From Adiantum capillus-veneris (lineage: Eukaryota > Streptophyta > Polypodiopsida > Polypodiales > Pteridaceae), in NCBI GenBank assembly GCA_014529385.2, contig CM043959.1, positions 6,698,966-6,762,965 of the forward strand: DNA of 64,000 nucleotides. Direction: 5' to 3'. The notes beneath the pieces are model-generated. The model was not told where the DNA came from, ran no database searches, and saw only the letters and a list, made by a program, of their open reading frames with translations. A program made the translations under genes and the position numbers. Shown piece after piece: positions 55,990 through 64,000 of this stretch; position 1 is the stretch's first letter; each line of letters opens with the position of its first letter.

Positions 55990-56740
55990 AAGTTCTACGA
56001 TAGCATCATAACGAACCATCTCCATTTGCAAGTCACAAATAAGGTATCACGCAAGATCCTTTCCTCTCTCTCTTCCCTTTGCTCTAGCTCTCTCTGGTAC
56101 ATTTCATGTGTGTCTCGGTGTGAGGTTGCTTGTGTGTGTTGTGTGGTGCATCTTCTTGGTTGTGCCAAAATCTCTCTTGCGTCCTAGTTCGCATACCATA
56201 ACTAGGTGGTGCCCCTATCTTGTTTGGATTTGGCTGTGGGTTTGTTGTTGTGTTGTGCTTGTGGTTGCCCCAGCCCCAATTGAGCAGCACGGGAGCCTTG
56301 AGGGGTGTTTAGAGGTCGCCTCTCTTGTTGCCCGCCCCGGACCGCCTCATTAGCATTCTCATGACCTAGGTGACGACGGTACCACAACATCTCATCCTAA
56401 TATGAGCCTTCTCTTAGAGCAATATTTGGCTTCGAGTCACTTCTTATTTTTTCTTCATAAGGTTCTTCCTTGTGTTATTTTTATAATTCCATCAAAGGTG
56501 GTAACAAAAATTAATAAGGGTACTGCTGCAAATTATTTCTTTGTGCTAAAAGGATTTCTCACAACAAGCACAACATGTCCTCTGTACTTTTTGGGTAGAT
56601 AAGGTTACTGACGCACAAGGTTTTAGAAATGAGACTACTATTCTAAACCTGAACTAACTTAACTTGAAAAAAAAAGGATAAATAATTGAGCAAATGATTG
56701 AGATACCTATGTAGCAATTTTGACAGGATATTATTGATCC
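55990..56740. other. Non-coding stretch
   Basis: No gene recognised. The stretch 56100-56390 is GC-richer with overlapping ORFs on both strands (60-80 residues), but no family motif. Confidence 0.4.
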
Positions 56741-56824
56741 ATTTACAGTGTCCTTTTTACTTAAGGATTGTGATTTATTACCGCATGATTTTTGCAATCC
56801 TTTTCCAAAACGTATGCAACGTGA

Positions 56825-57296
56825 GATTCCCATTAGGGAAAATTTGGACTCTCAAAGGGGCCCTATAAGGAGGTTTGACTTTGTGCTCTTGTCCAAAGTA
56901 GGCAACCTGGTGAAGTACATAAACGCTTTGTCAAAACCCTATCAACTAGCATATCATTGGAAAGATCCTAGAAAGTAGATTCTAAATCCCCAAACTCCGA
57001 CAAATTTGGAGTTGATTTGTAAAAGTTATGGCCTCCCCACTGAGGTTGAAATGTGGAGAAAGATTCCATTTATAAGACTGAGTTGTCACATCAAAAAAAT
57101 GGAATCTTCTAGAATATACGAAATCTGGTGGCATGCTATATATCAATGGATAGATCTCGATGAGTACATTCTAAATCCAAAAGGTCCGACAAGTTTTGAT
57201 TTCATTTGTAAAAATTTTACCGTGCGCCCATTTGGACAAGAGGGAGAAAGTCAAAGTCCTTATAGGGCCCATTTGAGAGTCCAAAATTTCCCCAAT
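56825..57296. mobile_element. Foldback/MITE-like element with about 66-bp inverted repeats
   Basis: 56828-56893 (containing TTTGGACTCTCAAAGGGGCC and GGTTTGACTTTGTGCTCTTG) is the near-perfect reverse complement of 57231-57293. The inner part also holds two related segments (TCTAAATCCCCAAACTCCGAC at 56980 and TCTAAATCCAAAAGGTCCGAC at 57170). It encodes nothing. I could not find a clear target duplication. Confidence 0.75.
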
Positions 57297-57299
57297 GCA

Positions 57300-57910
57300 A
57301 ACTCTTCCCTCGATTTATAATTTTGTCAGCATTATATTTGAAGTTGGTTAATGGTTTTTTATTAGGAAATGTGATTGACGTTCATACGTTATTTAATAAT
57401 ATTTAAAAAAAATAGAGGGCTATGTAGAGTGTAATGTGGCCTACCCACCTTTATTTTGGCAAAATGCAGAACAATCACAATTGGAGAGAAGTAGACAGGG
57501 AAGTCCTTTCCTCATTTTAATTATTCATAAGATACATCTAGCACGAGCATTTACACTTTCTTTGATGAGTTAGTTTTCTATATGCCCATCTACCATATAT
57601 AATTACAGGAACAAGCTCATGCCATTTGTGAAAAGAAAGTATTCGTACACTTTTAAAGGGAAGAGCTCTTTTTCTTAGTTGCATTATATTATAAGCTATC
57701 AAATTAATCATCTCTAACGTGGTCATTGTACTTGCATTGAATGAAATTGCTTTGAGGTCATTTGACATTAAGCTATGCAGTTACTCACATGAGCTAAGGT
57801 GCTTTGGGTTAGTGAAAAACATTAGTACTTTGCTACTTAACTATACACCAATGTGGTGTCACAGAGGTAGTAAATAATTTGTATTTTATGCCTTGTCTAG
57901 TCCAATGGTC
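57300..57910. other. Non-coding stretch
   Basis: No gene, RNA or repeat recognised. Confidence 0.4.
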
Positions 57911-57921
57911 ATATGCACAAG

Positions 57922-58190
57922 GATTCGCCAATTTAGATAGTGTATATGGTCTCATCCTGGTGTAGATTTACTGATTTAGGCAGCACAAATTAACTATATA
58001 GATTCGTCGACATAGGTAGCACGAGCCTAAATGCAAACTCATCAATTTAGGAAAGATTAGTATAGATTTGCCAATTTAGGTAGCAAAAAACTAAACACAG
58101 ATTATTTGATTTAGGTTGCAATAATGCAGATTCATCGATTTAGACAACACGTCTCAATGATGTAGATTCACTGATTTAGGCAACACCAAT
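57922..58190 (+). repeat. Degenerate minisatellite of about 7 units of 35-45 bp
   Basis: The core GATTCRYYGATTTAGGYAGC recurs at about 57925, 57963, 58003, 58037, 58069, 58097, 58129 and 58163 with varied spacing. It is too irregular for a CRISPR array, and this is a eukaryotic genome. Confidence 0.8.
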
Positions 58191-59500
58191 CACAAATCAT
58201 GTTGCAGAGTGGCTGGCCACCATTATCTTGAGTATGATCTTGTTACATCTATATATAATGTAAGTGATTTAGATTTGGAATTGAAGTTAGATTTGGATTT
58301 GGTTTAGAATGATTTCATGTCGTGACAGTGTTTATGGAATTGGACCTGAAATGTATGAAAATTGATTATTGAACTATGGGTGTGACCAGTGATATCTTGA
58401 TACATCAGGATATTGTGGTATGCAACACTAGAATATGTAGTATGTGGATAACAACATGCATGAGAAAATTCATTTGTTTAAATTTAAGAGTTTTATTTTT
58501 GACAAATGATTTTAACCATTATTTTGTGACAAGTATGGTTTGCAGGTAACTTAGCAACTAAGAATAGTTGCTTTCCAACGGAGAGGTATGTGATGGAAAT
58601 TGATTGTTTATTGATTGTTGCAGTTGATAGGTGGCAAAAGCATAAGCGATCAATGGACTATGCAAAAGGATAGAACATTTATGAATATTTTATTGAAGTT
58701 GTCTTTATGAGCCTAGGTCATTGTACGTGTGGATGGATAGCCTGTATTCATTTTGAGCATTCAAGAAATCTATAAATAAATACATGAAAGAGGAAAATGC
58801 TCACTCTTTCACGGGGGGAGATTACAGCCACTGTCTTTGTTATTCTTCTCTTCTCTCCTCTCTCATGTCTCCTCCTTGACATGTCGGTGTAGCACCGCTG
58901 TAGGAGGTGCACTTGCACGTGCCCCTTGCTCTCTGCCTCTCTATGTTTGTGTATAGCTTTGATTATGTGCTTATGCAACTTGCTAGGTATGCAAATCTGT
59001 TGATTTATTCGTGGTTGTATGTAGTTTTGCATGTTTTGCAGGCACACCTCGCTCCCTTATGTTACAAGTCTTATATAGATGAGTGGGAAATTTTGTTGGA
59101 AAAGGTTGCTATGTTTTGCAAGAGATGTACGAAGAACAAGCAGATGCCTACAATTTCAATCTATCCAATAGGTTACTTGTAGTACACATATTGTCAAACC
59201 TTGTATTCTATATTAAAATATGATGGAGCACGTTCCAAAGAGAAGGAAGATGTTCTCAGTCAGCCCTAAAACCTACGAATTGATCTATAATAGTATACCC
59301 TTTGATGTTTGACATTCCAACTGAAACTTTTTGCAGTTTGATTTGTAATTAATGGTAGTTTTATGATGCTAGTTAGTGAGTCTCTTTAAGATATGCTAAC
59401 TAGCCTATGTCCACTACCAGACATCTACATGCATCCAAGTGGACAAGTATTAAAAAACTGGATGTGATAAGAGAGACACTCTTTCTTACTTTAATGCAAT
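58191..59500. other. Non-coding stretch
   Basis: No coding sequence or repeat that I can name. ORFs of 90-99 residues at 58748-59182 lie on opposite strands over the same bases and lack motifs. Confidence 0.4.
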
Positions 59501-59739
59501 GAATCAATGAGTAAGAAAAATGGATGTGACAAAAGGGACACTCACTCCAAAGGTGCATCTATTTTAAGTTTTGAAGTTAGTGATGTGTCACTGTCTACAA
59601 AACTTGAAATGAACAAAAGGGGCTCTCACTCTCAAGAGGTACTGTCTTCCAAATGTTCTCCTCCTTCTAATGAACTAGAGACTACTCTCCTATCCTCTAT
59701 ATAAAACACAAAAAGATGAAATAATGTCATAAGATGTCA

Positions 59740-60056
59740 TGGGGAACAGTTGGCTCCTCCTCTTGTTCAAAGCAAAGGAGAAGAAAGGTGACAATAAGAG
59801 TCTAGTTTGAGATGAAAGGAAGGAAGGGGAGTTTGAAGGAGAGAAAGGCCTAACCCTTGAGACTTGGGCAACATTTTTCATCTCAACCTACCTTGAAGGC
59901 AAGCCTCAAAACATGAAAGATTACTTCCTTGACTACTTCACAAAGACACTTGGTTTTGAAGATGAAATGGACTACTCCCTTGGTTTGGATATCCTAATGG
60001 GTGCAATGTTGGATTCAAACAAGAGTGACCATCTAACCCAGACGCCAAGCAAATGA
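59740..60056 (+). pseudogene. Coding-like remnant of unknown family
   Basis: An open frame without its own start reads GEFEGEKGLTLETWATFFIS, YLEGKPQNMKDYFLDYFTKT and LGFEDEMDYSLGLDILMGAM before a stop (TGA at 60054). A stop lies a few codons upstream of it. The even, charged composition and 76 open residues suggest a decayed exon. I cannot identify the protein. Confidence 0.4.
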
Positions 60057-60269
60057 GTGAATTGTGTGAGATAATCCATTGCAGACTTGAAGAGACTTAA
60101 CAAGGGACTAAATGTCCCTTAGTGTTTTGACTATTGGTCCATCTTGAAGAATCAACAAGATGTATATGACAAGAAGGAAACAACTAGTTTGAGTTGCAAA
60201 TATTGTGCATTTACTAACATCTCTGTAATTTTATGCTAGCTAGGATACTCCATCTCTATAATTTTATGC

Positions 60270-60277
60270 TAAATATC
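60270..60277. repeat. Target-site duplication TAAATATC (left) of the MITE
   Basis: Exact 8-base match to 60529-60536 on the other side. An 8-bp duplication is typical of hAT-type transposition. Confidence 0.85.
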
Positions 60278-60528
60278 CTCGGGGGGTGCACTATGTAATC
60301 ATGTTAATGCACGTAACGTGAGTTCAAAAGGAGGGGTTTTAAAATGCAAAATTTTTAGGCAATTTAATAGAGATACATTAAAATAAGGGGTTTTTATATT
60401 CAATTATGGGAAAAAATTTCTAAATCAAGGAGTCATTTTATTCATTTAGAGATGTTAAAAGAGGGGTTTTTTTAATACCCCACGAATGCACGTTATATAG
60501 GGGGGTACTGAATGGTGAACCCCCCGAG
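60278..60528. mobile_element. 251-bp MITE with CTCGGGGGGTKCAC ends
   Basis: It starts CTCGGGGGGTGCAC and ends GTGAACCCCCCGAG, so the 14-bp ends are inverted repeats with one mismatch. A second inner pair, AATGCACGT...ACGT at 60310 and AATGCACGTTATATAG at 60486, adds to the foldback. It has no coding capacity. The 8-bp target duplication suggests mobilisation by a hAT-type transposase. Confidence 0.88.
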
Positions 60529-60829
60529 TAAATATCATACTCCATCTCTATGATGATATGCTAACTAGCATACTTGAACATACAATTTACATTGGAGCAG
60601 ACCTTGTAGAGAAATGGTCGGTCAAGTGCCAATAAAATTGCCATAAAATTACATTGAACAGCTCACAAAGCATAAAATTAGTGGTTGCATGTTGTAGAAT
60701 GAGCTGACACCAAAGAAATTTGCAAAGCATAAGATTCCATAAAATATGATAAAGCATGGAAGTCAATGATATGTTATGGTTGATGCCAAAAATGGTGAGG
60801 CAGGTGCTTGTACTCTTTGGCACGCTTAG

Positions 60830-61166
60830 CTTCCTCCATCAACCATTGAAATTCTTTTTGTTCCCTTGCTTCTTTCTCCATCTGTTCTCTTTCCTCTCAT
60901 GATTTAGGCATCCATACCAAATCAGTATGCCATTCACCAAATATAGTTAGCCCAGAAGGATGGACTTTGTTTATGTAGGCATCAATTTCCTTTTAGTGAT
61001 TAGTCGGTCCAGCAACCTCAGGTCATTTCTCTCCACCTCTTCCTTCCTCTTTTGAAGATGTCTAGCCATCTGGATGTGCCACTTCCTAATTTTCAGAAAT
61101 TGAGACATGTTCCATTTCTCAAACCTCTCGTAGTGCCACATATGAGTAAAGACCAAAAAAAGAGCA
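60830..61166 (-). pseudogene. Coding-like exon remnant of unknown family
   Basis: On the minus strand an acceptor (GGTATGCAG) near 61167 precedes FTHMWHYERFEKWNMSQFLK and RHLQKRKEEVERNDLRLLDR. After a frame change near 60985 it reads PSGLTIFGEWHTDLVWMPKS, a TGA, then EEREQMEKEAREQKEFQWLM and KEYKHLPHHFWHQP. It is rich in charged helical segments like a coiled coil. I do not recognise it. The frame change and the stop mark it as a relic. Confidence 0.45.
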
Positions 61167-61440
61167 CCTGCATACCAAAAATATTACATGAGAAGTACTT
61201 TGATTCAATACATGTCATAAGATCTTACTAAATAAACACAGTAAGTAGAAAATTGGAAGGGAAATCAAGCATAAGTGTGATAATGTAATCAAAATATCAA
61301 TGCTTGGTGCTTTGGTCAAATGGAGCATAGATTGATGCGTTTGAAACCTTGTGACGGCTTCTATGCACACACATATGTACCAATAATTATGGAGCATCAA
61401 GAATCACTTATCAACCCCATACATACTACATCACATGTAA

Positions 61441-61487
61441 CTTTGGTCCCATAGGTCATATTTGACCTCCGAGGATGATAATAAAAT

Positions 61488-61488
<1 letters not shown>
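61441..61488 (-). repeat. Partial dispersed repeat unit U
   Basis: TTTGGTCCCATAGGTCATAT followed by GACCTCCGAGGATGATAATA and then a (CT)n tract, matching the minus-oriented U units at 25.6-26.2 kb in order and spacing. Confidence 0.65.

Positions 61489-61550
<62 letters not shown>
61489..61550 (+). repeat. (CT)n microsatellite
   Basis: About 30 CT units, beside the partial U unit. Confidence 0.97.
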
Positions 61551-61552
<2 letters not shown>

Positions 61553-61796
61553 AGGTCGATGGCGACCACACACTTGCTAACTAACCACTGAGTTGATGGT
61601 GGTAAATGTGATGGTGCAGTGTTGTTGTGTTGCAATGTCACTCGCAACCTCCTTTTCGTCTATTGTGTTGCAACGACGACGAGGACGACCTCTTTCTCTC
61701 ATGTGCTACAACAACAAAACGATGACTTGTGTGGATACCATGGGATGATGAAGGCCATACGCTATTGATGGAGTGTTAATGGTACCACAACACACA

Positions 61797-61799
<3 letters not shown>

Positions 61800-61860
<61 letters not shown>

Positions 61861-61901
61861 AGGTTACACACTACATTTTCATCACTTTCAAAAGGAAGAA
61901 A

Positions 61902-61933
<32 letters not shown>

Positions 61934-61985
61934 CTAGGTTACACACTACATTTTCATCACTTTCAAAAGGAAGAAATTTTAATAG
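61800..61985 (+). repeat. (GA)n tract with a tandem 75-bp duplication
   Basis: (GA)n at 61801-61858, then ACTAGGTTACACACTACATT and TTCATCACTTTCAAAAGGAA, then (GA)n again, then the same segment again (61933-61983). Confidence 0.93.
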
Positions 61986-62384
61986 ACAGTAGAACACCTT
62001 TTTTTGCAAAAATCCACTGAGCCATTTCTATTAATGCTTTGTACAAAAGGAAAATAGAGGGTAGAGGGTGGAGAGGAGCCATATGCATGAGATGTAGACT
62101 TTTACTACTTGTTATTGATATCAACCTAATGTAACCTTAAAATTATCCAACCTGGTTTGAAGATTCCATGAGTGTAGGGTGAGTTTGTGGTTGATTCCCT
62201 TGGCATCTTATAATGATGTCCTCTTTTTTATCACTATTGGACTACCACCTTTTATAGCATGTGTTTGTGCCTCTTGAGTTCAATCCAAGAAGGACTATGA
62301 AGAGTGGGGGAAGTGGTGGGGCCTCAAGGAGGTTATAGTTGGGCTAAAGTAACCACCGACTGGGGGAGGGAGGGGCTTTTCTTG

Positions 62385-62516
<132 letters not shown>

Positions 62517-62730
62517 CAACACGCCCTAAAAAATGGGATGGGTGTATATGAACCAAGGAAAGTTGGAGTGGGCTGATTTGAGAGCTTTTTTGCCTTACCT
62601 TTCAATATTATCTATTGGGGCAGCTTGGCAGCCTTTTAGGGCTTTGAATATGTGCATGCTAAATATCTACTAACATAATATGGCGGACGGGGGAGTCCTT
62701 TACACGTGTCAACATATCGTAGCTTGAGCT

Positions 62731-62731
<1 letters not shown>

Positions 62732-62771
<40 letters not shown>
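62732..62771 (+). repeat. (GA)n microsatellite
   Basis: About 20 GA units. Confidence 0.96.
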
Positions 62772-62774
<3 letters not shown>

Positions 62775-62991
62775 CACGCTTCTGACATGGGAAGGGGCGG
62801 TGTGTGAATTTGAATTTTTGTCTTTGTTCGCATAGGCTTTCCCTCCTAGGCGAACGTGCACAGGGCTCAAACTTGAGGGGCGTGGTGACTGTAATGGAGC
62901 AACGGAGCAGACACGTGGGCGTGCAGCAACGATGGAGGCGGAGTCGAAGACTGGGGACAGGGCAATGCCGATGCATGGAAGTGGCAGTGAG

Positions 62992-62993
<2 letters not shown>

Positions 62994-63073
<80 letters not shown>
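62994..63073 (+). repeat. (CT)n microsatellite
   Basis: About 38 CT units passing into CCCC. Confidence 0.97.
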
Positions 63074-63074
<1 letters not shown>

Positions 63075-64000
63075 CCTCCCCCATCGCCGTCTCTCTCCTT
63101 CTCTGAAGGACGGGCGTAGAGTCTTTCTATCTGTGGCTTTGAAGGACAACAATGGGGCCGGCGGGTCGGGGTCGAGCAGAGCCATAAGGATTTTGGTGTA
63201 GCTGAGTCGTCTGCATATGTTGGAAGAGGGAGGAGAGGGCCTCCTCCATGATAGGAGAAGTATAAGGTGCAGCACCAACAAGAGATTGGGCAAGGCCACC
63301 CACGAAGGCCAAAGGTGGAGAGTCTCTACCCTCCATAAAAGTAAAGGGCAACATCAGAGCAGGGAAGGGATTGGGAGCGCTCTCCACCCTCTCTAAAAAA
63401 CCTTCTTCACATGTAGCTGGGCAAGCAAGCTTGCCACCGCCTATTGTGAGTTTGTGAGTGGCCATGGCTTGGCACATGCTACAAGGAGGTTTGAAGCCAC
63501 ACAGTTCTAATCCCTCATTTGCTTTGTGTTGCAATTGTTCTCACTTAGTTTGAACGGCCATCACAATAGATGCATGACTTCCTTACACACACAAATACAG
63601 TACAGCCACACTTGTCGGTTCCATGGTAATTGCTTGCATTCAAATCACAGATCGTAAGCTCATGGGTGAGAAACCAATCCCTAAGCATTGCATGTAAATA
63701 AAGTTGTAAAGCACCTTTCATTCTTCATTATGTTCTTAAAATTCAGTTTTCTTGAGACAAGGAGCTAATAATGGTGCAACCAATCGTCCATGTTGTTTGT
63801 GCATTTTAGGGCGCAAACAAGTTGGGGACTACTAGCCAAAAGAGGGAGCTTTTGGCATTTTGGTGAGGGGCTGAGCAGTTGCTTATTAGAAAGGTATCGG
63901 GTAAATCCATGCAAAGCCATTATTATGGGATCTAGATCATTGCATGTAGCACATGGTGTTGCCTGCACCAGCCCTACCTACTACCTACTATAGAAAATCT
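63074..64000. other. Right end: no gene that I can support
   Basis: The minus-strand ORF 63127-63534 (135 residues, ending in a GC-rich part) reads CGFKPPCSMCQAMATHKLTI and ATCEEGFLERVESAPNPFPA and has an even composition. I see no motif and no neighbour to support it. The rest is non-coding. Confidence 0.35.

Noticed and set aside
57922-58190. CRISPR-like spaced repeats
   Set aside because: Repeats are degenerate, spacing is irregular, and the genome is eukaryotic.

Overview
What it is. The window looks like nuclear DNA from a large, repeat-rich land-plant genome. The evidence is plant-type Ty3/gypsy and copia-type retrotransposon remains, pentatricopeptide-repeat fragments carrying the VDMYAKCG motif, split genes with GT-AG introns, and a very high density of (GA)n microsatellites. 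A seed-free vascular plant such as a fern or lycophyte seems most likely to me, but that is inference. I see no ordinary intact host gene; almost everything recognisable belongs to mobile elements.

Layout, left to right. 1-2343 and 12359-14238 are the two halves of an older Ty3/gypsy element on the minus strand. Into its gag-protease stretch a younger Ty3/gypsy element (2344-12358) has inserted, with two nearly identical 2-kb LTRs, a primer-binding site, a polypurine tract, gag-protease, and a pol joined by a likely -1 frameshift site. 14250-15715 holds a 450-bp direct repeat. 17.5-18.5 kb is a retrotransposon remnant with an initiator-Met-type primer-binding site. 19.4-19.8 kb is a PPR fragment abutting a (GA)n tract and a dispersed repeat unit.

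The unusual part is 20-49.6 kb. Two degenerate copies of a split gene encode a ParB-like domain followed, after a charged linker, by a beta-class DNA methyltransferase-like domain. Copy A is at 22.0-25.5 kb on the minus strand and is followed about 150 bp downstream by a CMC/Transposase_21-like transposase fragment. Copy B is at 45.0-49.2 kb on the plus strand. Copy B lies inside what I read as a complete 10.9-kb DNA transposon (38699-49579). That element has terminal inverted repeats of about 70 bp and a 10-bp target duplication (CTATAATTTT). It also holds a divergent Mutator-like transposase with a SWIM zinc finger (39.6-43.0 kb, minus) and a 112-aa accessory ORF. Near its midpoint, between the two divergent genes, is a cluster of ACGT-rich hairpins forming a 362-bp palindrome. 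A second transposase copy without its catalytic core is at 34.8-37.8 kb, and a split SAM-domain gene is at 27.9-30.8 kb. ParB-methyltransferase pairs are familiar from phages and plasmids; finding one as cargo of a eukaryotic transposon, in two transposase contexts, is the main discovery here.

The rest (49.6-64 kb) is mostly non-coding. It holds a gag fragment, two LTR-like promoter regions, a foldback element, a 251-bp MITE with an 8-bp target duplication, minisatellites, (GA)n tracts and two unrecognised coding-like remnants. All coordinates of split genes are read by eye and are approximate to a few bases at exon edges.
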